Source of the DNA: Allobosea sp. CRIB-10
GTDB lineage: Bacteria; Pseudomonadota; Alphaproteobacteria; Rhizobiales; Beijerinckiaceae
Assembly (NCBI RefSeq): GCF_900112185.1
Contig: NZ_FOKP01000007.1
Coordinates: forward strand, 163,752 to 227,751
DNA length: 64,000 nt
Direction of reading: 5' to 3'
Shown here: in pieces, positions 8,820 to 18,191 of the stretch
Layout of the letters: every line of letters begins with the position of its first letter
How positions within the stretch are numbered: the stretch's first letter is position 1
Program-made: the position numbers and the translations under genes
The notes under the pieces: generated by a model
Database searches by the model: none
What the model was told of the DNA's origin: nothing
What the model saw: the letters and a program-made list of their open reading frames with translations, nothing else

Positions 8820-10310
8820 TCAGGCGGCGTCGGCGCCGTCGGCTGCGTCCTCGCCTTCGATCAGCCCGTAATCCTTAAGCTTGCGGTAGAGCGTCGAGCG
8901 GCCGATGCCGAGCTTGCGCGAGATCTCCGACATGTGGCCGCGGTAATGGGCCAGCGCGAACTTGATGATCTCGCGCTCCAGCTCGTCGAGCGTGCGCATG
9001 TCGGAGCCGGCGACGAGGTCGAGCGCATTGGGATCGCGCACCGGGACCTGGATGACGCGCGGCGGCGCCTCGCCACGCGGCTCGCTGGCGATGGAGGCCG
9101 GCGCCGGCGGGATGCGCACGTCGAATCCGTCCATTTGCGCGGCGATCTGTGGGAATTCGGCGATTGTGAGCTCGTCGCCATCGGAGAGCACGACGGCGCG
9201 GAACATCGCGTTCTCGAGCTGGCGGACATTGCCGGGCCAGTCATAGTCGGCGAGGAGGGTCAGCGCCTCGGCGCTGATGCCGCGCAGCTTGCGGCCCTCT
9301 TCGGCGGCGAAGCGGGCGAGGAAGCCGCGGGCGAGATCGGCGACGTCCTCACGGCGACGGCGCAAGGGCGGCAGGGTGATCGGGAAGACGTTGAGCCGGT
9401 AGTAGAGGTCCTCGCGGAACTCGCCGCGCTTGACCTGTTCCAGCAGGCTCTTGTTGGTCGCCGAGATGATGCGGATGTCGACGCGCACGGACTTCTTGCC
9501 GCCGACGGGGTCGACCTCGCTCTCCTGGATGGCACGCAGCAGCTTGACCTGCGCATCGAGCGGCAATTCGCCGACCTCGTCGAGGAAGAGCGTGCCACCA
9601 TTGGCCTCGACGAACTTGCCGATATGACGCTCGGTCGCGCCGGTGAAGGCGCCCTTCTCATGGCCGAACAAGATGGATTCGACGAGATTATGCGGGATCG
9701 CGCCGCAATTGACCGTGACGAAGGGCTTGCCGCGGCGGTCGCTGGAGCCCTGGATGGCGCGGGCCAGCACCTCCTTGCCGACGCCGGATTCGCCTTCGAT
9801 CAGGATCGGGATGTTGGAGCGGGCGGCGCGCTCGGCGAGCTGGACGACGCGGCCCATGTCCTGGCTCTTGCTGGCGAGATCGCGGAAGCCGAGCTGCCCG
9901 GAGGCGCGCCGCTTCATGTAGCGGATTTCGTGTTCCAGCGCGCCGAGCTTCAGCGCGTTCTTGAGCGAGACCTGCAGGCGCTCGGCCCCGGCCGGCTTGA
10001 CGACGAAGTCGACGGCTCCGGCGCGCATCGCCGCGACGACGGTCTCGATCGAGCCATTGGCCGTCTGCACGATGACAGGCACTTCGCTGCCACGCTCGCG
10101 CAGCGCCGCGAGCACGGCCATGCCGTCGAGGCCGGGCATGACGAGATCGAGGATCACGCAGTCGATGCGGCGCGATTCGTCGACGAGAGCCGCCAGCGCC
10201 TGCTCGCCGCGTTCCGCCAGCGCGACCTCGTAGCCGAAGCGCTTGAGCATCGCATCGAGCAGCCGGCGCTGGACGGGATCGTCGTCGACGACGAGAACGG
10301 TGGCTGACAT
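8820..10310 (-). CDS. Sigma-54-dependent response regulator (NtrC family)
   Basis: 496 aa in three parts. The receiver domain (1-120) has the acidic pocket VVDDD, phospho-acceptor Asp55 in CVILDLVMP and the conserved lysine in VVKPAG. The AAA+ domain (about 145-385) has Walker A GESGVGKE, the sigma-54 contact loop GAFTGA and Walker B GGTLFLDEVGEL. A Fis-type helix-turn-helix ends the protein (MSEISRKLGIGRSTLYRKL). No histidine kinase lies nearby, so the partner is encoded elsewhere. It is divergent from the oligoendopeptidase gene, and a perfect CtrA box lies 71-85 nt upstream, suggesting cell-cycle control. The regulon is unknown. Confidence 0.92.
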   Translation of the reverse strand: MSATVLVVDDDPVQRRLLDAMLKRFGYEVALAERGEQALAALVDESRRIDCVILDLVMPGLDGMAVLAALRERGSEVPVIVQTANGSIETVVAAMRAGAVDFVVKPAGAERLQVSLKNALKLGALEHEIRYMKRRASGQLGFRDLASKSQDMGRVVQLAERAARSNIPILIEGESGVGKEVLARAIQGSSDRRGKPFVTVNCGAIPHNLVESILFGHEKGAFTGATERHIGKFVEANGGTLFLDEVGELPLDAQVKLLRAIQESEVDPVGGKKSVRVDIRIISATNKSLLEQVKRGEFREDLYYRLNVFPITLPPLRRRREDVADLARGFLARFAAEEGRKLRGISAEALTLLADYDWPGNVRQLENAMFRAVVLSDGDELTIAEFPQIAAQMDGFDVRIPPAPASIASEPRGEAPPRVIQVPVRDPNALDLVAGSDMRTLDELEREIIKFALAHYRGHMSEISRKLGIGRSTLYRKLKDYGLIEGEDAADGADAA

Positions 10311-10380
10311 GAAACCTCGGCAGGCCAGACGGTTAGCCGGAATCGGCTGTTCCGTTTCGGGTCACTGTCGGGGAGAACGG

Positions 10381-10395
10381 TTAAGCCCCGCTTAA
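10381..10395. promoter_or_regulatory. Perfect CtrA-type box TTAA-N7-TTAA
   Basis: TTAA (10381-10384), 7 nt GCCCCGC, TTAA (10392-10395). It lies in the 202-bp divergent spacer between the sigma-54 regulator (start 10310, minus) and the oligoendopeptidase (start 10513, plus). The exact spacing matches the master cell-cycle regulator CtrA of Alphaproteobacteria. Confidence 0.6.
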
Positions 10396-10512
10396 GCCGG
10401 CGGGTCGGGCTGGAATTCGCGCCGCTGTTGCCGCGCTGCCGTTGATCGCGGGCGGCAGGCCGCGCATATGAGAGGGCCACAACCGACCCCGACAGGCCGA
10501 GGCAGAGACGAC

Positions 10513-12354
10513 ATGACCCGCCCCTTCGACCGTCCCGCAATCGCACGCGCCGCCCACGCCGGAAGCGCGGCCGAGGCGCTCGGCGCCTTGCCGGAGTGGG
10601 ATCTGACACATCTTTATCCGGCAATGGATTCGCCGGCCTTCGCTGCCGATGTCGAGCGGGCAGCAGTCGAGGCACGCCGCTTCGCCGAGCTCTATCGCGG
10701 CAAGCTCGCGGCGCTCGCTGCGCGCGAGGATGCCAGCGTCGCGCTGGCCGAAGCGGTCAAGGCCTATGAGGGGCTGGAGGATCTCGTCGGCAGGATCATG
10801 TCCTATGCCGGCCTGGTCTATTCCGGCGACACCACCGACCCGCAGCGCGCCAAGTTCTATGGCGATACGCAGGACAAGGTCACGGCGATCTCGACCGAGC
10901 TCCTGTTCTTCGGGCTCGAGCTCAACCGGATCGACGAGGCGCCGCTGGCCAAGGCTGCCGCGCAGGCGCCGCTCAACCACTGGAAGCCCTGGCTGGAGGA
11001 CCTCGCCAAGGACAAGCCGCACCAGCTCGAAGACCGGATCGAGGAGCTCTTCCACGAGAAGTCGGTCACCGGCCACGGTGCCTGGAACCGGCTCTTCGAC
11101 GAGACCATCGCCTCGCTGCGCTTCAATGTGGGTGGGAACGATCTCACCCTCGAACTGACTTTGAACCGGCTGCAGGACGCAGATGGCGCCGTGCGCAAGG
11201 AGGCCGCGGAGGTGCTCGGCACCGTCTTCCGCCAGCATCTGCGGACCTTCGGCCTGATCACCAACACGCTGGCCAAGGACAAGGAGATCTCCGACCGCTG
11301 GCGCAAGTTTGCTGATGTCGCCGATTCCCGCCATCTGGCGAACCGGGTCGAGCGCGAGGTCGTCGATGCGCTGGTCGCGGCGGTGCGCGAGGCCTATCCG
11401 CGCCTGTCGCACCGCTACTACAAGCTGAAGGCGCGCTGGTTCGGGCAGGACGCGCTCGACTACTGGGATCGCAACGCGCCGCTGCCCAAGGTCGAGCAGC
11501 GCACCATCCCCTGGACGGAAGCGCGCGATACGGTTCTCGGCGCTTATGGCGATTTCTCGCCGAAGATGGCGGGGATCGCGCAGCGCTTCTTCGACGAAAG
11601 CTGGATCGACGCGCCGGCCCGCCCAGGCAAGGCGCCGGGCGCATTTGCTCATCCGACGGTGCCATCCGCACATCCCTATGTGCTGCTCAACTATCAGGGC
11701 AAGCCGCGCGACGTGATGACGCTGGCGCATGAGCTCGGCCATGGCGTGCACCAGGTGCTGGCCGGTCCGAACGGGGCGCTGATGGCGCCGACGCCGCTGA
11801 CGCTGGCCGAGACGGCGAGCGTCTTCGGGGAGATGCTGACCTTCCGCAAGCTGCTCGACGAGACGCGCGACCAGAAGCAGCGCAAGGCGATGCTGGCGGC
11901 CAAGGTCGAGGACATGATCAACACGGTCGTGCGCCAGATCGCCTTCTATTCCTTCGAGCGCAAGGTCCACGAAGCGCGCCGGCAGGGCGAGCTGACGGCC
12001 GAGAATCTCTGCGATCTCTGGCTCAGCGTGCAGTCGGAGAGTCTCGGGCCGGCGATCCGGCTCGGGCCGGGCTACGAGACCTTCTGGGCTTATATCCCGC
12101 ACTTCATCCACTCGCCCTTCTATGTCTACGCCTATGCCTTCGGCGATTGCCTGGTGAACTCGCTCTACGGCGTCTACCAGAACTCGGCCTCGGGCTTTCA
12201 GGAGCGCTATTTCGCGCTGCTCTCGGCCGGCGGCACCAAGCATCATTCCGAGTTGCTGAAGCCCTTCGGCCTCGATGCACGCGATCCGGCCTTCTGGCAG
12301 ATTGGGCTCAAGATGATCGAGGGGCTGATCATCGAGCTGGAGGGGATGGAGTGA
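10513..12354 (+). CDS. pepF: M3-family oligoendopeptidase (PepF-like)
   Basis: Cytoplasmic zinc metallopeptidase of 613 aa that cuts short peptides. The catalytic motif HELGH occurs in VMTLAHELGHGVHQ, with the third ligand glutamate expected in TLAETASVFGEML about 25 residues later. The C-terminus carries FWAYIPHFIHSPFYVYAYAF, typical of the PepF clade. ATG 10513 is preferred over an upstream ATG at 10468, which would add a non-conserved arginine-rich leader. It is followed after 13 nt by the methyltransferase gene, probably in one transcript. Confidence 0.9.
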   Translation: MTRPFDRPAIARAAHAGSAAEALGALPEWDLTHLYPAMDSPAFAADVERAAVEARRFAELYRGKLAALAAREDASVALAEAVKAYEGLEDLVGRIMSYAGLVYSGDTTDPQRAKFYGDTQDKVTAISTELLFFGLELNRIDEAPLAKAAAQAPLNHWKPWLEDLAKDKPHQLEDRIEELFHEKSVTGHGAWNRLFDETIASLRFNVGGNDLTLELTLNRLQDADGAVRKEAAEVLGTVFRQHLRTFGLITNTLAKDKEISDRWRKFADVADSRHLANRVEREVVDALVAAVREAYPRLSHRYYKLKARWFGQDALDYWDRNAPLPKVEQRTIPWTEARDTVLGAYGDFSPKMAGIAQRFFDESWIDAPARPGKAPGAFAHPTVPSAHPYVLLNYQGKPRDVMTLAHELGHGVHQVLAGPNGALMAPTPLTLAETASVFGEMLTFRKLLDETRDQKQRKAMLAAKVEDMINTVVRQIAFYSFERKVHEARRQGELTAENLCDLWLSVQSESLGPAIRLGPGYETFWAYIPHFIHSPFYVYAYAFGDCLVNSLYGVYQNSASGFQERYFALLSAGGTKHHSELLKPFGLDARDPAFWQIGLKMIEGLIIELEGME

Positions 12355-12367
12355 AGCGGGGCGGGCG

Positions 12368-13252
12368 GTGAGCTCAGTCGTCTTCGACCGCGCGCTCTAT
12401 CGCCGCCGCCTGTCGGCTGCGCTTTCCGCCGGCTATCCCGATTTCCTGCTGGCACGCTGCGTCGGCGATCTCGACGAGCGGCTCTCGGCGGTGCTGCGCC
12501 GCTTCGAACGGGCGGCCGATCTCGGCACGCCGCTGTCCTTGGCAGGGCCGGTGCTGCAGGCGCGGGCGGGGCACCTCTTGCGCATGGCGGAAGTCGCGGA
12601 TGCCGGCACCGCTGTCGTCGGCGATCTCGAGGCGCTGCCATTCGCACCGGAATCGCTCGATCTCGCCGCCTCGCTGCTGGCGCTGCACGCGGTTAACGAC
12701 CTGCCTGGCGCCCTCATCCAGATCAAGCGGGCGCTCAGGCCCGACGGGCTCTTCATCGCCTGCCTGCTTGCCGGCCAGAGCCTGACCGAATTGCGCCAGT
12801 CGCTGCTGGCGGCCGAGGTCGAATTGACCGGAGGAGCAAGCCCGCGCGTCGCGCCCTTCGCCGATCTGCGCGATCTCGGTGGGCTATTGCAGCGCGCCGG
12901 CTTCGCGCTGCCCGTCATCGACAGCGAGAGCGTCACGGTGCGCTATGGCGACATGTTCGGCCTGCTGCGTGATCTGCGCGCCATGGGCTGGGCCAATGCG
13001 CTCTCCGAGCGCAGCCGCAAGCCGCTGCGTCGCGGCGTGCTGTTGCGGGCGGCCGAGCTCTATGCAGAGCGTTTCTCCGATGCGGATGGGCGCCTGCGCG
13101 CGACCTTCGAGATCGTCTGGCTCTCCGGCTGGGCACCGCATGAGAGCCAGCAGAAGCCGCTGCGGCCCGGCTCGGCCAAGGCGCGATTGGCGGATGCGCT
13201 CGGCGTTGCCGAGATCGGCGCCGGCGACAAGGCGGGCGGGGAGAAGCTATGA
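12368..13252 (+). CDS. Class I SAM methyltransferase, NDUFAF5/BioC-like
   Basis: 294 aa, GTG start. The N-terminal segment FDRALYRRRLSAAL and the Rossmann core with VVGDLEALPFAPESLDL, then ALRPDGLFIACLLAG, are typical of the mitochondrial complex I assembly factor NDUFAF5 and its alphaproteobacterial relatives. Human NDUFAF5 hydroxylates an arginine of NDUFS7 despite its methyltransferase fold. The glycine-rich SAM loop normally seen before the acidic residue is poorly conserved here (LAGPVLQARAG). The C-terminal GSAKARLADALG matches the family tail. It overlaps the next gene by 4 nt (ATGA), so translation is coupled. BioC is the alternative annotation. Confidence 0.75.
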   Translation: MSSVVFDRALYRRRLSAALSAGYPDFLLARCVGDLDERLSAVLRRFERAADLGTPLSLAGPVLQARAGHLLRMAEVADAGTAVVGDLEALPFAPESLDLAASLLALHAVNDLPGALIQIKRALRPDGLFIACLLAGQSLTELRQSLLAAEVELTGGASPRVAPFADLRDLGGLLQRAGFALPVIDSESVTVRYGDMFGLLRDLRAMGWANALSERSRKPLRRGVLLRAAELYAERFSDADGRLRATFEIVWLSGWAPHESQQKPLRPGSAKARLADALGVAEIGAGDKAGGEKL

Positions 13253-13689
13253 GCGAGAAGCCGGTCAGGCTGGGGCGGGCCGATTTCCGCCTGTTCCGTG
13301 CGATCCCGACGCGCTGGGCCGACAACGACGTCTTCGGCCACGTCAACAATGTGATCTACTACAACTGGTTCGACACGGTGGTAAATGCCTGGCTGATCGA
13401 GCAGGGCTTTCTCGACGTGAAGGAGAGCAAGGTCGTCGGCCTCGTGGTCGGCACCCGTTGCGACTATTTCGAGAGCGTCGCGTTTCCGGAGATCGTCGAG
13501 GGTGCACTGGCGGTCGAGAAGCTCGGCCGTTCCTCGGTGAGCTATCGGATCGGCATCTTCCGGCAGGGCGGGGCGCTGACCGCGGCGCAGGGCCTCTTCA
13601 CCCATGTCTATGTCGAGCGCGGTCCGCAGACGCCGGTACCGATCCCGGCCAAGCTGCGTGCGGCCATGGCGGAGATCGGGGTAGGGTAG
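13249..13689 (+). CDS. Acyl-CoA thioesterase, 4-hydroxybenzoyl-CoA thioesterase family
   Basis: 146-aa single hot-dog domain. The catalytic aspartate lies in the signature TRWADNDVFGHVNNVIYYNW, and the rest (VGTRCDYFESVAFP, then LGRSSVSYRIGIF) follows the fold. It probably hydrolyses a short or aromatic acyl-CoA in the cytoplasm. The start ATG overlaps the stop of the methyltransferase gene. Substrate is not evident from context. Confidence 0.85.
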   Translation: MSEKPVRLGRADFRLFRAIPTRWADNDVFGHVNNVIYYNWFDTVVNAWLIEQGFLDVKESKVVGLVVGTRCDYFESVAFPEIVEGALAVEKLGRSSVSYRIGIFRQGGALTAAQGLFTHVYVERGPQTPVPIPAKLRAAMAEIGVG

Positions 13690-13708
13690 GCGCTCTGGCG
13701 CCCTCCCA

Positions 13709-14098
13709 TCACGCGATCAGCAGACCGCAATGCTTGGCGAAGGGGTCGAAGTCGCGATCCTGATGGAGCAGGAAATGGCCATGTGCAATGCAGTAGGTAG
13801 CGATCACGAGATCGGGCGATTTTCGGATCGTCACGCCGAGGCTGCGTAGCTTGCGATAATGCCGGGCAGCCTGGGATGCCAACTCGGGAGACAGCATCGG
13901 CCGCACCTGGAAACGGCGAAGCCGCTTTTCGAGCGCAGACGCGTGCGCTTCGTCGCGGGCGCCCCGCAGCACTTCCAGAAGCACGATGTCGCCGACGAGA
14001 ATCGATGCGGCGCTTTCGATGGCATTGAGCCGAGCGACAGCCTGTGAAGGCGTTCGCCGCAGCAGCGCGATCAAAACCGACGAATCGACCGCAATCAC
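13709..14098 (-). CDS. vapC: VapC toxin, PIN-domain ribonuclease
   Basis: 129-aa type II toxin. PIN acidic residues are present: Asp in MIAVDSSVLIALL, Glu in LLEVLRGA, Asp in KSPDLVIATYC and Asp in HQDRDFDPF. Its start overlaps the stop of vapB by 4 nt, the usual coupling of antitoxin and toxin. The target RNA (often initiator tRNA or rRNA) cannot be told. Convergent with the thioesterase gene, 19 nt apart. Confidence 0.9.
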   Translation of the reverse strand: MIAVDSSVLIALLRRTPSQAVARLNAIESAASILVGDIVLLEVLRGARDEAHASALEKRLRRFQVRPMLSPELASQAARHYRKLRSLGVTIRKSPDLVIATYCIAHGHFLLHQDRDFDPFAKHCGLLIA

Positions 14099-14307
14099 AG
14101 GTATTCAGGATCGGTGAGATCGGTCCTCATCTCGTCGAGGTCTCCTTCCCAACCCAAGCCTGCGAGCTCGCGGAGGGCACGTCGCGCCTCGTGCTCGCGC
14201 ACGAGAGCGCGCAAGGCTTCTTCCACGGTTGCGCGTTTGGTCGGCAGGCCGGTTGCTTTCATGGCCTCGGCGAGCAACTTGTCATCGAGCTCGATATTGG
14301 TGCGCAT
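14095..14307 (-). CDS. vapB: VapB antitoxin, ribbon-helix-helix type
   Basis: 70 aa. The N-terminal half MRTNIELDDKLLAEAM then LPTKRATVEEALRALV is a ribbon-helix-helix DNA-binding domain (VapB/Rhizobiales type). The acidic C-terminus (GDLDEMRTDLTDPEYL) is the toxin-wrapping segment. First gene of the vapBC operon; it should bind the palindrome that overlaps its own -10 element at 14328-14341. Confidence 0.9.
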   Translation of the reverse strand: MRTNIELDDKLLAEAMKATGLPTKRATVEEALRALVREHEARRALRELAGLGWEGDLDEMRTDLTDPEYL

Positions 14308-14327
14308 GGCGGCCTCGATGTGTAGGG

Positions 14328-14365
14328 ATTATCCGGATAATACACATCAAGTGGTTGACGCTCAA
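14328..14365 (-). promoter_or_regulatory. vapBC promoter with overlapping operator palindrome
   Basis: Reading the minus strand: -35 TTGAGC (14360-14365), 17-nt spacer, -10 TATTAT (14337-14342). The perfect 14-bp palindrome ATTATCCGGATAAT (14328-14341) covers the -10. Partial outer arms GATGTGT and ACACATC flank it asymmetrically. This is the expected layout for VapBC autorepression. Confidence 0.7.
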
Positions 14366-14467
14366 TCTGTGTGCCACCGCTGCGATTGTCTCAGACGCCA
14401 TTTTCAGGCTATTGCCCCCGCTTGAGATCGAGCCTCTGGCTCGCCCCCTCCGTCAGGAACAGGCCGC

Positions 14468-16678
<2,211 letters not shown>

Positions 16679-16689
16679 GGAGAACTGCC

Positions 16690-16926
16690 ATGGCGATGGA
16701 AGCGAGCGAGATCGAGCGCATGATCAAGGCGGCGTTCCCAGATGCCGTCGTCGAGATCAAGGATCTAGCCGGCGACGGCGACCATTATGCCGCGACGGTG
16801 GTCTCGGCTGCCTTCAAGGGCAAGAGCAGAGTGCAGCAGCACCAGATGGTCTATGCCGCCCTGCAAGGGAACATGGGCGGCGTGCTGCATGCCCTTGCGC
16901 TGACGACGACGGTTCCCCAAGATTAG
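16690..16926 (+). CDS. bolA: BolA-family protein
   Basis: 78-aa BolA/IbaG-type protein that partners monothiol glutaredoxins in iron-sulfur cluster handling. The sequence IERMIKAAFPDAVVEIKDL, a loop ending GDGDHYAATVVS, then KGKSRVQQHQMVYAAL with the conserved histidine ligand. It lies between purL and grxD, 46 nt before the latter, the standard order in Rhizobiales. AGGAGAACTGCC precedes the ATG. Confidence 0.93.
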   Translation: MAMEASEIERMIKAAFPDAVVEIKDLAGDGDHYAATVVSAAFKGKSRVQQHQMVYAALQGNMGGVLHALALTTTVPQD

Positions 16927-16972
16927 AACGAGTTCATCCAGCGGGCCTTGAACCCGCCGCAGGAGAAAAGAC

Positions 16973-17308
16973 ATGAGCGACGTCAACGCCCGCATCGATG
17001 CTGAAGTGAAGTCCAGCGACGTGGTGCTCTTCATGAAGGGCACGCCGCAATTCCCGATGTGCGGCTTCTCCGGCCAGGTCGTGCAGATCCTTTCCTATGT
17101 CGGCGTGCCCTTCAAGGGCGTTAACGTGCTCGAGGACCAGGAGATCCGCGAGGGCATCAAGGCCTATTCGAACTGGCCGACCATCCCGCAGCTCTATGTC
17201 AAGGGCGAGTTCGTCGGCGGCTGCGACATCACCCGCGAGATGTTCCAGGCCGGCGAATTGCAGGCGCTGTTCGAAGAGAAGGGCATCGCCGTCAAGCAGG
17301 CGAGCTGA
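16973..17308 (+). CDS. grxD: Monothiol glutaredoxin, Grx4 family
   Basis: 111 aa. The CGFS active site appears in [11 protein letters not shown], with the cis-proline loop [19 protein letters not shown] binding glutathione. Such proteins carry a bridging [2Fe-2S] cluster with BolA and deliver it to target proteins. AGGAG lies upstream of ATG 16973. Adjacent bolA supports this role. Confidence 0.95.
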   Translation: MSDVNARIDAEVKSSDVVLFMKGTPQFPMCGFSGQVVQILSYVGVPFKGVNVLEDQEIREGIKAYSNWPTIPQLYVKGEFVGGCDITREMFQAGELQALFEEKGIAVKQAS

Positions 17309-17368
17309 AGGGCCCGCAGACCTTTTGCTTCGACGGGTGCATGACGCTGGCTTGTGCTATGAAGCGGC

Positions 17369-17701
17369 ATGAGCGGTTACGTCACCCTGCGCGAGCGCCA
17401 TGAGCGCAAGCTTGCGGAGTACCAAGCTTCGGTGGAGGCGCTGAAGCCGATGCTCGCTGCCTATGCGCGCGAGCATGGCGGCGCGTTCATCCTGTTCGGG
17501 TCCGCGGCGCGCGGAACGCCTAATGATCAGAGCGATGTCGACATTCTGGTCGACTTTCCGGAGGCGAACGCGATGGTCGCATGCGGCTTCGCCGAGGATT
17601 CATGCTGGCGGCTGGGCCTGAAGCCCGATGTGCGGCCTGTGATATGGACCTCCGGCAAGGTGGTGGCGCGTGCCCGAGCCGAAGGCCTGATTTTGGCGTA
17701 A
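17369..17701 (+). CDS. MntA-type minimal nucleotidyltransferase antitoxin
   Basis: 110 aa. The motif GS-x10-DxD is intact: Gly44-Ser45 in LFGSAARG and Asp56-Val57-Asp58 in SDVDILVDF. In the Shewanella HepT/MntA system the MNT protein AMPylates the HEPN toxin on a tyrosine next to its active site and so silences it. The gene lies 13 nt before a HEPN gene that carries that tyrosine, so the pair is read as one toxin-antitoxin module. Confidence 0.8.
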   Translation: MSGYVTLRERHERKLAEYQASVEALKPMLAAYAREHGGAFILFGSAARGTPNDQSDVDILVDFPEANAMVACGFAEDSCWRLGLKPDVRPVIWTSGKVVARARAEGLILA

Positions 17702-17714
17702 GGCGAATACAGCG

Positions 17715-18185
17715 ATGATGGCGGAGCGCTGGGGAGACATCAGAGCGGACATCGCTGCGGCAAAGCGCCATTTTGCCGCCGCCGAGCGCATCGGCAGGCA
17801 AGAAGCGATCGATACTGCCACAGATGCTGGCTATGATGCTGCGATGGCGCTCCAGCATGCTATGCTCGCCGGCTATACGTCCTTCGAACTCGCTCTGCGC
17901 CGAATCCTGGCCCTGCTCGACGAGGATGCGCCGGTCGGACCAGACTGGCATGCTGCGCTCATCCGCCGTGTGTCGACGCCGATCGCAAATGCCCGTCCTG
18001 CCATCATCAGCCCGAAACTCGCCGGCGATGCAGCCGAATTGATGCGCTTTCGGCATGTCGCCATGCACAGCTACGATAATTTCGATTTCGAGCGTGCGAG
18101 GACGGCGGTTGCCGCTGCCGGGCGTTTCCTCGCGCGCATCGACGACGATCTCGCGACGTTCCGCGCGGCTATCGATCCGGACTGA
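17715..18185 (+). CDS. HEPN-domain RNase toxin (HepT-like)
   Basis: 156 aa, mostly helical. The RX4HXY motif of HEPN ribonuclease toxins is intact (Arg113, His118, Tyr120 in RFRHVAMHSY); Tyr120 is the expected AMPylation site for the upstream MNT protein. It is somewhat longer than typical HepT (about 130 aa) because of an inserted segment around residues 70-100 (DEDAPVGPDWHAALIRRVST). Start at 17715 or the next ATG at 17718. Convergent with the carbamoyltransferase gene, 6 nt apart. Confidence 0.8.
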   Translation: MMAERWGDIRADIAAAKRHFAAAERIGRQEAIDTATDAGYDAAMALQHAMLAGYTSFELALRRILALLDEDAPVGPDWHAALIRRVSTPIANARPAIISPKLAGDAAELMRFRHVAMHSYDNFDFERARTAVAAAGRFLARIDDDLATFRAAIDPD

Positions 18186-18191
18186 GCCGCT

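Noticed and set aside
12148..12371. A small frame around the pepF end as a separate gene
   Set aside because: Arginine-rich shadow of pepF without ribosome-binding site.
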